Assembly: GCF_030052815.1 (NCBI RefSeq)
Contig: NW_026614695.1
Coordinates: forward strand, 3,877,752 to 3,941,751
Length of the DNA: 64,000 bases
Direction: 5' to 3'
From: Hevea brasiliensis
Taxonomy: Eukaryota; Streptophyta; Magnoliopsida; Malpighiales; Euphorbiaceae
The translations under genes were made by a program, and so were the position numbers. Of this stretch, positions 24,054 to 36,265 are shown piece by piece (the stretch's first letter is position 1; each line of letters opens with the position of its first letter). Under the pieces are notes generated by a model that ran no database searches, was not told the origin of the DNA, and saw only the letters and a list, made by a program, of their open reading frames with translations.

Positions 24054-24420
24054 TTATAGTGCATAGTTCCTTAAGGAATTTAGCATACTTGGAACTTGTT
24101 TGATTGCATCCAGTAAAGGTATATTCACCTCCACCTTCCTGAAAGTCTCCAAAATTTCTTTCTTTTGTTCTTCTTTCTTTGTCTTGGCCAACTTGCAGGG
24201 GAATGGAGGAAGAACAGAATTATTAACCTTATTTAGTTTAGGTTTAGTATTTACCTTAATTTCAGGGACTTCAGACTCTTTTTCTCCTTGCTTCTTCTTT
24301 TTTATTGGCTCATGTGGAGTCTGATTATCAACTTCTTTTCCACTCCACAACAGTATCGCACTTGCATTTTCTCTAGGGTTCATGGCTGTTTCTGATGGGA
24401 GCTTTCCAGAACCTTAAGCT
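24054..24420 (-). pseudogene. gag: Element C gag-pol linker, Lys/Glu-rich
   Basis: A hydrophilic stretch reads MNPRENASAILLWSGKEV, then a basic and acidic linker (KKKKQGEKESE), then KKEILETFRKVEVNIPLLDAIKQVP. This link between nucleocapsid and protease is typical of Athila-like polyproteins. The IPLLDAIKQ segment just before the protease is a good family landmark. It ends at a stop or frameshift just before the protease frame. Confidence 0.75.
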
Positions 24421-24739
24421 TCCAGCTTACTTATAGATGAGCCTAACTGACCAATCTGCCTCTCTATGTTTTGAATGCTATTTCTAGTCTCCTGTTGAAA
24501 TCATGTGTATTGTTAGCCAAAGCCTTAACAATTTCATCGAGTGACATACCTTGATTTGCGGGAGGCGAAGGTGGTAGATTCACTTGTCTCTGCTGCTGGT
24601 ATCAGTTTTACACCGGTTGATTCCCATAACTCAGATTGGGATGATCTCGCCATCCTGGATTATAAGTATTGGAAAAGGGACCATACCTGTGTTGTGGCTA
24701 TCCATAATTTCCTACTACATTAACATGTTGCATTGATTC

Positions 24740-25590
24740 ATCCTCTTGTAACGCTGGACACATATCAGTAGCATGACCCAAACCTGAATAAATTCCACAT
24801 ACCTTAACAGTTTGCGTTTTTCCTACAGCCAATTACCTCACCAAAGAAGTTAAATCAGAAATCTGTTTCTCAAGGTTAGCTGTACTTACCTCATTAACCT
24901 TCTTAGGTGCATGATCCATTCTCATTCCAAACTGCTGAGAGTTTGCTGCCATGTTAGCAATCAGCCTCCTTGCCTCTTCTGGTGTCTTGTCAACCAAAGC
25001 TCCTCCACTAGCAGCATCTATCATACAACGGTCCATTAGTAGAAGTCCCTCATAGAAATATTGAATCAAAAGCTACTCACTTATTTGATGATGGGGACAA
25101 TTTGCACACAGTTTCTTAAATCATTCCTAATACTCATACAAGCTCTTTCCATTGTACTGTCGTATGCCACAAATTTCTTTTCTTATGTTGGCAGCACGGG
25201 AAGCAGGAAAATACTTCTCCAAAAATATCTGCTTCATCCCATTCTATGAGTTGACAGATCCGGAAGGAAGGTAATACAACCAATCCTTAGCTGTGCCCTC
25301 CATTGAGAAAGGAAAAGCTCGAAGCTTGATTTGATCCTTTGAAACTCCTTGAGGTTTCATGCTGGAACACACAACATGAAATTCCTTTAGATGCTTATGT
25401 GGATCCTCACCTGCAAGACCATGAAACTTAGGCAACAAATGGATTAGTCCAGATTTTAACTCAAAAGTAACATTTAAAGCAAGGTATTGAATACACAAAG
25501 GCTGTTGGTTTAGATCAGGAGCAGCCAACTCTTTCAAAGTCCTAGCAGCTATGGTTTCGTTTTTAGAATTTGCCTCTGAATCCAAACTTA
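24740..25590 (-). pseudogene. gag: Element C gag (capsid and nucleocapsid), degenerate
   Basis: The capsid starts at about 25585 (MDSEANSKNETIAARTLKEL). It shows FHGLAGEDPHKHLKEFH, QIKLRAFPFSMEGTAKDWLY, a broken middle with stops where Trp and Gln are expected, and a second open part at 25069-24833 (IQYFYEGLL, DAASGGALVDKTPEEAR). A single CX2CX4HX4C knuckle lies at about 24765-24805, but its second Cys is Tyr (CGIYSGLGHATDMC). The domain is Retrotrans_gag. It cannot encode a working capsid. Confidence 0.88.
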
Positions 25591-26016
25591 ACTCCCTTGG
25601 AGATTAGACTCCTTCAGATGTACTCGGAATCTGCTTAGCATACTTAGCCAATTTTCTCAACTGTTTAGCTGTTTTTTTCTACTTCTGGATCAAAGATCAA
25701 CTCACCAGATTGAGAAGTTCTTGTCATAAACAAAAAGAAATCAAAGTAAAAACAGAAAAATGCCTCAAAACCCTAGAAAACAATCGAATTTGGCCTCAAG
25801 AGGGTGGGGCCAAGGAATCCTATGGATTGATTGGTCTTGATCAGAGCATCATTTCCTTTAAAATAGGTATGGGCCGCCCTCCAAATTCAACCAAACCTCT
25901 TGATGAATAGTAACACGGTAATTTTTGTCCAAAAACCTGAAAATAACACCACTTCACAAACAAAATTAATAACAAAATATCCTAACACTAAAAACACGAA
26001 ATCTAATGAATTTCAG

Positions 26017-26034
26017 TCCCCAGCAACGACGCCA
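26017..26034 (-). other. Primer binding site of element C (tRNA-Asp type)
   Basis: The minus strand reads TGGCGTCGTTGCTGGGGA, which differs by two C-to-T changes from TGGCGCCGTTGCCGGGGA, the complement of the plant tRNA-Asp 3' end. It lies 7 bp inside the right LTR, the expected location. Confidence 0.85.
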
Positions 26035-27647
26035 AAATTCTTGATAGGTGTCGAATCCACCAGAAATTAAATTAACTGAAATCACTAATTTTGAAATATT
26101 TTCTACAGTAAATGGTAAATCCAGGTCGAACTCTAGAGACTGAATTATTAAATTTCGTGCAATATTGGGGGGGGGGGGGTTTGTAACACAAAATCAGAAG
26201 AAATAAAAAATTCAAGAACTAAATATGAAAATCTCAATTTAAACAAACTTCAGTCCAAGGTAATTCTCATTCCAATGCCTTGATTTGATCATAGACCAAA
26301 GAAATACAATTATCTTTTATTGAATACTTAATGTAGATTTACCAAATAGTGAGGTAAACCCCTGACTTCCCTATACTCATCAATTCGAGCCCAGCACTCT
26401 TATTGACTCTACTTATTAATTTAGTTGGTATTAAGCAATCCTCATCAAATTAATAACTGCTTTAAGAAAAGGAAGTAGTTAAGCTGAACAACAATTTATG
26501 AAACATAAATCATTTAATCCACCCTATTGTTTCCTTAGGTTATTATCAAAAACTGGGATCATAATCAATAAAACCTAATTGCTACTCATTTTCAATCTTA
26601 CACAACAATTACGGATTATGAAGATGAACTAGCAATTGATCTCATCAAACAATTAACTAATAGGCCTTTTTAGCAAATCATTCAATAGATCAAAGACAAA
26701 GAAATCAGAAAACAATAGATATTCAAAAAGACATAAATTAAATTAAGAACCTGGTCTCACAAATTAAGCAAAAGAACTTGAATCCCTTGAACTGAATTAA
26801 AAACTTAGCCATTCATGTTCATGCCTTATAAAAAAATAAAGAAAAGAAATCTAAAACATGAATGGAGAATGAAAGTCTTTCTGATGTCAAGAGACGCTCC
26901 TTCGAACGGCTGCTGCCTCATTTATTTATAATAAATGGTCTAGGGTTAGGTTTCTTTTAGAGTCTCTGTCAAAAATTGCAATTGGAGCAAAATCAGGAAA
27001 CTGATTGTCGATGGATACACGGCCCGTGTATCACTACACGTGTAACACCCCTATATTCGGTAGTGCGTTCTACTGTTCCGGTGACCGGTGTCTGTCTGGA
27101 CAGTTAGGATGCCTGGAACTACGCTTAAATGTTAGTGAGGAGACATAAGATAATGAAATAAAATAGAGGCAAAATAATAGCAATAAAATGTAACTAAGTT
27201 AAACGAGCCAAAAACCATAGCGATGGGTGACCACACCGGGAAGTTACGGCGTGGACCGTTGACTAGCCGTGGACCACGGGGAACCCTGAAAAATATTTTT
27301 AAAACTTTAATAAACATCTATTGAAGTATAAATGACATTAGAAATGTCAAAGAAAAATTAATTAATTAGTACAAAGAAAAACAAAAAATCGAGAAACCGA
27401 TAAAAATTGGTGTTACCGAAAAATCGGGAATACAACCCGAATAAGGGCATTTTGGTCAATTGACACTTAGAGTTGACTTTTGACCTAAATGTCCATGAAA
27501 ATAAAGTAGTGTTAAAGTTTGGAAATTACATGAAAAATTGAATTTGAAATGAAGTGGGATTAAGGGAAATAATGGGGTAAGAAAATTGAATAAATAAAAG
27601 TTTAATTAAACAAATAATTTCTTAATACTTAGTGGACCACTAAGCAC

Positions 27648-27655
27648 TATATAAG
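27648..27655 (+). promoter_or_regulatory. Putative TATA box of LTR G
   Basis: TATATAAG lies about 610 bp into the plus-sense LTR, where a promoter of a long LTR could lie. It is the only clear TATA motif I noted in this LTR. Activity is unknown. Confidence 0.45.
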
Positions 27656-30176
27656 AACACAAATCAACAGAAAATTCCACTAACTTCTGCAACTCATCTT
27701 CTCCATTTAATTTCATCATAGCCGTACCAAAGCTTGAAGAAGTCCTCCCATGGCCGGCCACCTTTCAAGCATGAAAACTCCATGATCAAGCCACCATTTC
27801 CCCAACTTGTCTTCATTAAAGTTTCTTCCCACATTGCAAGGAAGAAGTTGATAGTAATTTTAAGAGTTTTTGGTGAAGTTTGGTCAAGCTCAAAAGAGGT
27901 AAATGTCCATTTCTTCTTCCTTTCTTTGTTAAAGTTTGTGTTGGTGTTGTGGTGAGTTGATTTATGAAGAAATTTTGAGGTTTTGATGAGTTATAGAGGT
28001 GCTCCATTTTTAGCAGCCATGGACATTGAAGAAGTTTGAGTTGTTTTCACTTTAATTTTATGGGTAATGAGGTTAATTAGAATGCTAAAAATATAAGATG
28101 TTTTAGCCAATGTATTGTATGTGTATGTATGAATTGAGCAATTAAAATTAAGGGTTTGTAAGGGAAATTCAATACCTAAGTAAACTGCCATTTTTGGGCA
28201 GCCTTTAAACCCATGAAATTATGTATGATATCATGAAACTTATTGATGAATTCTGGTGGTGATGAGGTAGGGGCAGTTTGTATGATTGAGGATGGAAGTT
28301 ATATGTAGTGGTTAGGAGCATTCATGTGTATGTATTGTTTAGAATTGGATATTGTGAATTAGAAGTGCAATTGGTGCATTGTAAATTGGTTATATTCTAC
28401 CTAAAGTTACTATAATGTAAAGCAATGAATGGTTGTAGTATGATACAAATGCAAAATTATTTGGGAAGTGAAGTTATAATTAGTTCAATGTGTGAATGGT
28501 TAATGCTTCAAAAATGTGTTAAGGGCAGTATGTGTTTCAGGCTATAAATGGAATTGTGTGACTCCAATTGGTATGAGGCCAATTGGAGATGAAATTAGGC
28601 ACAAAATGTGCCGACTTTTATGTTGAAAGCTTACCTAAATTCTATCCAGAAAGCGATATGAAAATTGACCAAATCCGGATTAGTGACATTACAAACCTAA
28701 AAATTTACCATTTGAATAGCAGTCGGTATTTTGGCCATAACTCACTCAAAACAGGTTCAAATGACTTGAAATTTATATGGTTGGAAAGCTTAGACATAGG
28801 GCTACATCTTTTGTAGAGATCATAAATCCCAAAAATGACCATAAGCAAGTCGAAATGCTTGCACAAATTCGGGTATAAAAACTGCCATAATCGCAAATGA
28901 CCTAAAAATGACCTAAGTTTGCCATTTTAGTGCAATCTGTCAAGCAATAGTAAAATGACCATAACTTGGTCTAGTAAACTCCAAATGACCTAAAATTTGT
29001 GGCAAAAGTTCACTAAGACATAGACCTACAAGTTTGTAATTCTGACAAGAACCAGAAAATCGAGGAAACTAGGTCATTCGGCTAGGTCAAAATAGTATAC
29101 CAAAATCCGATTAAATTGCAATAAAATGCAATACACTTGGAAATGAAATTGGTAACATATACCAACACTAAAGGACTATAAAATGTGACATATTGGTAAC
29201 ATTAAAATTAATTCACCTAGTGTGTATTAATGGTCAATATTATAGGTTGACTAATGAAATGAATTGAAGAGAAAAGTACCAAGAAAAAAATTTAGATATT
29301 GGATTTTATTGTTAAAAACAATTTAACTGAGTACTGAAACACTTTAAATCATGTGTTTCAGTTGAAAAGGATATTGAAAAGCATAAGGAACATTGAGTCA
29401 AGGCCTAGAGGTGACTCAAATTAGGTCTATGCATAATACTTTTTATATTCATTGCTTTTACTAGAAAATTTATTTGGAGAAATGAGTTGTGAATTTATGA
29501 CTTGGGAAAATTTGTTTGAGAAAAGTTCATTGTCTATTTTAGAAAAGGAAATTTGAAAATAAGGTTTGTTTGATTGTTGCCTAAATTACAATTGAACATT
29601 ATAGTTTTAAATTGTATTTGCGCACAATAACTTTAAATTATCGTTTTCCCATTGAAAACTTGATTATTATGCATTGTGTTAATTATGGGTTTCGATAACT
29701 ACCGTGTTGCCACTTTGTAAATGGAAAATTGACTTTGGAAATTGATTGTGTTTTGCATGAAATATTTGAATAACTTGTTTTAAATTGATTTTGGATTCAC
29801 ACTTGGCATGGCAATATTAATATGTTCCTCCTCTACTTGTGGGGTTGAGTTTGATATTTGATCACTTTCCTCCCTCTCTGGCTTGCCAGTCTGAGGTGAG
29901 TTTGGATGAGTACTCATTAGCTAGCTAGCCACCTCCCTCATTGATTTTGATTAGTGGGGTGAGTATGTCTTGTCGTGCTGTACAACATGGTATATTCGAA
30001 AAAATTTGTGTCATGACCTAAGTTGTGTTATGATTGGCAACACTGTGTTATTAAATTATTTGATCAAATTTGTGTTATATGAGCTTTGAAAATTGTAACA
30101 TGAAATTGTGAATTATTTGAATTATAAATTGTCAATAAAAGTTTTATATACCGCATTTTAAATTATTATTGTGCAC

Positions 30177-30255
30177 CTCTGAGTAAATTTTACTCAGAGA
30201 CAGCTTTTTCATTGCAGTCAAAGGTAGACAGCTTTTTCATTACAGTCGCAGGTAG
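30177..30255 (+). repeat. Perfect palindrome plus 28 bp tandem duplication in LTR G
   Basis: CTCTGAGTAAA (30177-30187) and TTTACTCAGAG (30189-30199) are exact inverted repeats around one base. They are followed by two 28 bp copies starting acagctttttcatt at 30200 and 30228. This is the twin stem-loop region of this LTR, with its second hairpin duplicated. Confidence 0.8.
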
Positions 30256-30997
30256 ACAGACAGATAAAGCAGCAAAGTAAGCTGCTTATGACTTCGCTTT
30301 GGGATTTTGCCCGGTATATTGAGTATACCACTTCCTAGTAAATATTATTATAATGTATGTGAACTATATGTATATATTGTACTTGGTCTTGAGCAGCTGT
30401 AAAATAAAGTTGTAAATTATTTTGGCTTGTCAAAATGTTGTATTACAATTCTCTTATTTCAACTTTTGAAATGCTCATTTATTTTGCACTTTATCTTTGG
30501 AATTGCTGAAAATGATATTGAATTGAGTTTGAACTGTGTTGAGGACACTGATTTGAGTTGAGTCATATTGGAGTTTGGGATTGAACAAATATATTGGAAG
30601 TGCTTTTTACAGGTTTTTGAAGAATTGTTTTGCTCCAAATACAGACTGCACTCTGCCGAAATTTTTACAGAAATTATTGATACTTCAGATTTGTTATTTG
30701 GTTTCACTTCAGTTAAAAAAAAAAAAATTTTAACATCTGTCAAAAGTGCTCACCACTGTAAAAAGAAATAAGAAAAGATTTAAAATCCCTGTTGTGTATT
30801 TAATGGGTTATCAGTAGACGAAGTTTGATTAATTTATTAGGTATACTACGGGATCATGTTATGCCTTACGGAGGGTAAGGTGTGACAATACGGCCTAGGG
30901 CCGTGTAACTTACTAGAGCTGAATGGGCATGTTTCGTATTGGCACAGAAAGTTACACGGGTCTCCAGGATTTACATGGGTCAAGTTACGGCCGTGTC

Positions 30998-33900
30998 GTC
31001 ACACCCTACCCCTCTGTAAGGCATAACATGATCCCGTAGTATACCTAATGAATTACCAACTCCGTCTACTGATAATCCATTAAATACACTACAAGGGATT
31101 TTAAAAACTTTTCTTACTTCTTTTACCGTGGTGAGCACTATTTACAGGTATTAAAAACCTTTTTAAATTGTAGTGATAGAACTAACACATTTGAATTATT
31201 TGAAATTTTTGTAAAAATTTTGGCAGAGTGCCATCTGTATTTTGGATAAAACAGTTCTTCAGAAAACCTGTGAAAAACACTTCAATAAATTTCCAAATCT
31301 CAACTTCAACATTTTTCTCAACACAACACATTTCTCAAGTCAAATTCACAGTAATTTTTCAAGGACTGAGATAGAGAAAATATAATACAATTTTTAAAAG
31401 TCAAAATATCTCATAATTTACTTTACAACTCCAATGTACAATTTTAATTTACAACTGCTCAAAACTAAAAACAATATGTACATACAGTGAACATACATTA
31501 CATTACAAAATACAAAATACTGGTATACTCATTATACCCGATAGTCTCTCACTGGAGGTACTAGCAGCCTAGTCTGCTGCACTGTCTGTCTGTCTACCTG
31601 CGACAGCAATAAAAAGCTATCGCTGAGACAATGTCTCAGTGGTGCACAACATTAACTAAATACAATTTAAATCACAATTCATAAATCATATAAATAGTGG
31701 ATACTTAAAACCATAGTTAATTTCAAGACAATAATTGTCAACCAGAATTTAAACTCCATTTCTCAATATCATAATAAATTTCAGTAAGTCAGATCATGGT
31801 TGAATTCAAAAGACAGTATATGTCCATAAGAGTTTAAATTCATTTCACAATCTCACAATAAATCTCAATAATCAGAACACAGTTAAATTCGAAAGACAGT
31901 AAATGTCAATAAGAATTTAACTTCATTTCACAAATTATCAAATCGCATAACAACACAATTTAGTCGAATAAGTTAAGAATACAGTGTTGCCAATTCATTC
32001 ACAACTTAAGCCATGACACAAATTTCCGATCAATGCCGAGTTGTACACCACGACAAAGCAATCACAACTCCACTAATCGAAATCAATTAGGAAGGGAGCT
32101 AGCTATATAATGAGTACTCATCCGATCACCTCAACTGGTAAACCAGAGAGGGAGAAAAATAAACGATCACGACTCCATAAATGGAGAAGGAAAATAAACG
32201 ATCACAACCCCATAAAAGGAGAAGGAATGATATGATACTGTCATGCTAAGTGTGAACACAAAATCAATTCCAAACATTTTATTCAAATGATTCGTGAGAA
32301 TCCAATAAATTTCCAAAGTTATAGTTTCATTCACAAAATGGCAACACAATTCATAATTATCTTTAATTTCCACAAAAACCATTTACAGTGCTTTTCAATC
32401 AATAGTATCCATTAAATCATTTACAATGCTTTTCAAGCAATAAATATCCATTCAAACACATTTCCACAATTTAAAATAATAATGTACAAATAGTCATAAT
32501 TCATTTCAATTGAAAAATTCAAAAGAAATACTGTTGTGCACAAACACAATTTAAATCAATAACATACAATTAATCATATGAAATCTTATTCAGAGTAAAA
32601 TCAGTTGAAAACTAGTTGTGCACAAACCTCTGATAATTGTCTCCTGGTCTGGACTCAGTGTTTCCTTCCCTTTTCCTGAGTCTTTGGTAACTGAGAAACA
32701 CAATTTGAAGTGTTTCAGTACCAAATTAAACTGTCTCTAACGATAATGTTCGATAAGTAATTCACTGAAGGCTATTATTTGCTCAATTACCTAATATACC
32801 GACCCTCGATGCGTTTTAGGTAACTTAGGTTTCAGTATCCTTAATATGTCACATTCGATAGGGTTTTAGGGTTGGTACGTTTTACCAAACTCATTTCTAT
32901 GTATACTGCGTTTCCTTGCATTTTATTGCAAATTACTGGATTCCGGGATACTAATTTGACGTAGCCGGACGACCTAGTTCCCTCGGTTTTCGGGTTTCGG
33001 TCAAAACTACAAACTTGTAGATCTATGTCTTATTGCACACGAGGCAAAATTTTAGGTCAATCCGAGTTAAGTAGACCAAGTTATGGTCATTATACTATTG
33101 CTGGTCAAATGGCATCAAATTAGGTCAATTTTAGGTCAATTTGGTCAACTCTGGTTCGGCCAGTTTTTGGACCCGAACTTGTGCAAGCTTTTTGACTTGC
33201 TTATGGTCATTTCTGGGCTTTGGTGTCTTCATAAGACTTGTAGGTATGGGTCTTAGCTATTCATGGTTAAAATTTCAGGTCAATTGGACCTGTTTTGAGT
33301 GAGTTATGGCCTAAACACTAACTGCTGCCCAAATGGTCAGTTTTTAGGTTTCAATTGCACTTAATCCGAATTGGTCATTTTTCATATCACTTTGCAAGCA
33401 GAATTTTGGTATGCTTTCTCAATGAAAGTTCGCACATTTTGTGCCTAGTTTCACCTCCAATTGGTCTCATACCAATTGAGGTTACACATCTAAAGTTATT
33501 GACTAAAATGCATACTGCCCTTAACTACCATGCTTAAACACCCATCAATTACACATGTACCTTACTATATGTTCACTTCCCTTACCAATTCTGTTTTGGT
33601 TCATTACCAAAACCATATCCCACTTTACATTAACATCACTTTGGGCAGATTACAAACATCCTTGATACACCAATTAAAGCTCACATTTACAAAGTCTAAA
33701 TACAATCACATACGCACCTAAACATCACTAATTCTTACATACACTTTACACAATCAATCTTTACACATATCCATCAATTCTCAAGGTCAATATTCTGCCA
33801 ACACCTTCATGAACACACACATTTATCCAAGTATCTCAAGGCTGCCAAAAACTTCCTCAACACCAAAGTATCCCACAATTCATCCATTCCCATCCAAGTG

Positions 33901-35007
33901 CAAAAATCACTATATACATATGAAGTAATTTATTAGGATATTAAATCACCATAACCAATAACATTTCTCATCAAATATATACACAATTATTTCATCAATT
34001 ACATGACTCCATGGCTGTCCAAAATGAACATCTTAATAACTCTTCAAACTTAAAAATTTTCTTCACAAATTCAACACCCATAACATGCACACAAAGTTTA
34101 ACAAAGCTATCTTCAAAAATGCTAACTTACCTTATAGTTGGAACTTGTTAAACCTTGATTAAACTTCTTAAATTTGGTATCAAACTCTTCCTTGTGATGT
34201 GTAGACAATTTTTCATGAAGGAACCTAAGTGTTTAGAGGTGAAATGAGGGAGTGGATGAAGGTTGCATGTAAACGCCCATGGAGGTTTTCTCCTTTCCTT
34301 CAATTCGGCTGGTTTGGTGTTTTGGAGAAGATGAACTTTTCTATTTGGATAATGGAGTTATAGCTGCCCCATTATGTGTCTATTATATTCCTTTAGTGGC
34401 CCACTCACTCAATTTTAACTATATAATAAGCTTACATGTTTTATTTACACATTTTTCACTCCATTTTGGCTATTTGCATTAGGTACCCACAATTTAATTT
34501 TTCATTTTATTTTCTAAGTGTAATATTATTTATTTTTAATGAACATTTAGGTCAAAAGATAATTCGGGATGTCAAATGACCATAATGCCCCTGTTCGGGC
34601 TGCATTCCCGATTTTTCGGTAACACCGGATTTTGTCTATTTTTCGATTTCTCACTTTTCTTTGTACTAATTATTTAATTTTTCTTTGATCTTTCTAATGA
34701 TATTTATTCTCCAATAAGGGTCTATTTAAGTCCTAAAAATGCCAGGGTTCCCATGATCCAGTATTAGTCAACGGTCCACGCCGTGACTTCCCTCTGATCC
34801 CCCATCGCTAGGGTTCCCGGCTCGCTTAACTTGGTTACATTTCTTTGCTATTATTTTTCCTTTGTTTTTCTTGTATTTTCTTTTCTTGTATTTCATTATT
34901 TTATGTCTCCTCACTCATATTGAAGTGTAGCTCTAGGCATCCTAGCTGTCCGGACAACACTGGTCACCGGAGCAGCAGAACGCACTACCGAACTTAAGGG
35001 TGTTACA
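30998..35007 (-). mobile_element. Solo chromovirus LTR 'H' (family A), minus sense
   Basis: On the plus strand it begins near TCACACCCTACCCC (first bases damaged) and ends AAGGGTGTTACA. It is followed by tgtac (35008-35012); the left TSD reads tgtc, consistent with tgtac after loss of one base. At about 4.0 kb it is family A in element-A orientation. A twin stem-loop lies at 31600-31639. There is no internal region. It sits 110 bp from solo LTR G in opposite orientation, within the same host LTR. Confidence 0.87.
31600..31639 (-). other. Twin stem-loop in LTR H
   Basis: GCGACAGC (31600-31607) pairs with GCTATCGC (31616-31623) with one weak pair, and CTGAGAC (31623-31629) pairs perfectly with GTCTCAG (31633-31639). 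It is the counterpart of 19739-19777 with different bases but preserved pairing. Confidence 0.72.
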
Positions 35008-35518
35008 TGTACTTTGTTTCTTCCTCGGTTTTCTGGATATCTTCTGGCAGAATGTTACACGGGTCCATGGTTGTGCTAACACGAACCGTGTACTTTGTAT
35101 CAATAATGCTTCTCAATCCTTCGATCTTTCCAAGCTTCCTTCCACACTTCTATGTTCTGGGACTTCACCAAAACCCTGAAAAATACAAAAAGAGTCAGAT
35201 TAATGCAAATGCTAACAATTTCTCCATTTAATACAATTATTTCAACAACTCTCTAAACATATGCCTCATCGATAATTACACTTTAATCAACTGAATTAGG
35301 CATAAAGATACCCTAGAAACACTAAATGTGATGGGAGTAAAAATAATAAATTATGCACTTATCAAAAATCAATGAATTGAGTCGGATTAACATGCTTTCT
35401 AAAATAATAATGAAAACATATAAAAATAAACATAAAATGATACTAAATGCTAACAAAATGCAATGCATGTTAACCTTAAATGTCTATATAATTTGATGCA
35501 ATAAAGCAAGTGGTTTTA

Positions 35519-36265
35519 GGGGGTGTTTATAAGGAAATTTTAGGGAGAAGGAAGTGCATCAATGGAGATAAGAGAGAGAGGGAGGTTCGGCTGGTGTGGC
35601 AAGGAAGAAGAAGGTAGATTTCTTTTTAATTTTTCCTAATTTTATCTCCTTTTAATTGATTTATAATTGCTTGCTGCAATATTATTGGTTGAGAGCTTTT
35701 TAATTGCATCATGCTTACTCAAGCATGATGTAATAATTAAGCTTTTCTTTCAATTTTTTTTCTTTCCTTTCTACCCATTTTTAATTAAATATTTATTCAT
35801 ATTTTATGTCATATAATTTATTTTCTTAATTGGACAAGTTGGTCAAAAATCATATCTGAAGGTGAAATGACCAAAATGCCATTCGTTTAGCTTATCGAGT
35901 TAAAATTGTCCGTATCGATATTAGAAATTCTGTGAGCATTTTCTTGACATTTTATTACTATCTAAGGCCCAATAACTCTTTACTGAAGTCCCAAAAATTA
36001 TTTCACAGGATTCCCCTTGGGTCTAGGGTTGCTAACTGCCTTTACAGCTACTTCCCGTTAGGTTACCCATCGCTGGAGCTCCGGCTCATTTAACTTCTTT
36101 ACATTTCATCTCTTAAATTTTCCCAACATTTTTCTTGTCATTATTTAGGTTATTTATGACTCCTCACTCTAGTTTAAATATAGTTCCAGATATTTTGGCT
36201 GTTTGGACAAATATTGGTCACCAGAACAATAGAACATATGGACTATCTAAAGTGAGGATGTCACA
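35519..36265 (-). repeat. Solo LTR E, right segment
   Basis: Final part of E after the D block. It includes the purine-rich ggaggttcggctggtg zone, which matches the aattcggctggttttt zone of the element A LTRs, and the terminal gtttggaca ... ggtcacc ... TGTCACA end. It has no coding content. Confidence 0.8.

Larger units (their letters stand above)
27041..30887 (+). mobile_element. Solo chromovirus LTR 'G' (family A), plus sense
   Basis: It starts TGTAACACCCC and ends AAGGTGTGACA. The flanking five-mers are acacg (27036-27040) and atacg (30888-30892), a TSD with one mismatch. At 3.85 kb it is the same family as the LTRs of element A but in opposite orientation. It retains a TATA-like box at 27648-27655, a perfect 11 bp-arm palindrome at 30177-30199, a 28 bp tandem duplication at 30200-30255 and the conserved 3'-end block near 30590-30675. 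There is no internal region. Confidence 0.9.
20519..35364 (-). mobile_element. Ty3/Gypsy Athila-like element 'C', internally deleted
   Basis: LTRs with TGATA...TATCA ends lie at 20519-21972 and 26042-35364; the second is split by solo LTRs G and H. Flanking five-mers caaat (20514-20518) and aaaat (35365-35369) form a TSD with one mismatch. In element sense (minus) a tRNA-Asp-type primer site follows the right LTR and a purine tract (GTGTGGGAGAATT) precedes the left LTR. The internal region (21973-26041) encodes gag, protease and the last part of integrase only; the central pol is missing. The protease motif DLGASIN and the tRNA-Asp primer site are typical of the Athila lineage. It is non-autonomous and inserted in D. 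Confidence 0.88.
26042..35364 (-). repeat. Element C right LTR (5' LTR in element sense), interrupted twice
   Basis: The LTR is in three pieces: 26042-27040, 30888-30997 and 35008-35364, together about 1.46 kb, which matches the 1,454 bp left LTR. It is interrupted by solo LTRs G and H. A run of 13 G lies at 26167-26179. Both insertions lie within the acacgg/ccgtgt palindrome cluster. Confidence 0.88.
15298..35510 (-). mobile_element. Tat/Athila-type LTR fragment 'D', split by later insertions
   Basis: Three pieces, 15298-16528, 20475-20518 and 35370-35510 (about 1.4 kb in all), rejoin into one LTR-like sequence once the TSD-flanked insertions B and C are removed. The left piece opens with ACCACCGCAAGTGCACGG, typical of plant Tat/Athila LTRs, and contains the palindromic acacgg/ccgtgt motifs also seen in the element C LTRs. 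An 8 bp direct repeat, tggtttta, flanks it (15290-15297 and 35511-35518), but the exact ends and TSD are ambiguous. Its strand follows from resemblance to the C LTRs and is uncertain. It is probably a solo LTR inserted in E. Confidence 0.6.
116..36265 (-). mobile_element. Solo chromovirus LTR 'E', outer shell of the nested block
   Basis: On the plus strand it begins TGTAACACCCTCACCC and ends GAGGATGTCACA, flanked by a perfect 5 bp duplication aagca (111-115 and 36266-36270). The LTR itself is three pieces, 116-1297, about 12877-15297 and about 35511-36265, roughly 4.35 kb after removing later insertions. No internal region or second LTR is present, so it is a solo LTR left by LTR-LTR recombination. 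Its right end aligns with the right ends of the element A LTRs (stretch around a degenerate gtccggacag followed by ggtcacc and agaac), which gives minus-sense orientation. A relative starts at 60358. Known: solo LTRs arise by unequal recombination. Inferred: it is the oldest layer of the block. Confidence 0.85.

Noticed and set aside
26017..26034. A tRNA gene fragment
   Set aside because: The 18 bp match to the tRNA-Asp 3' end is a primer binding site beside an LTR; no tRNA body or cloverleaf is present.
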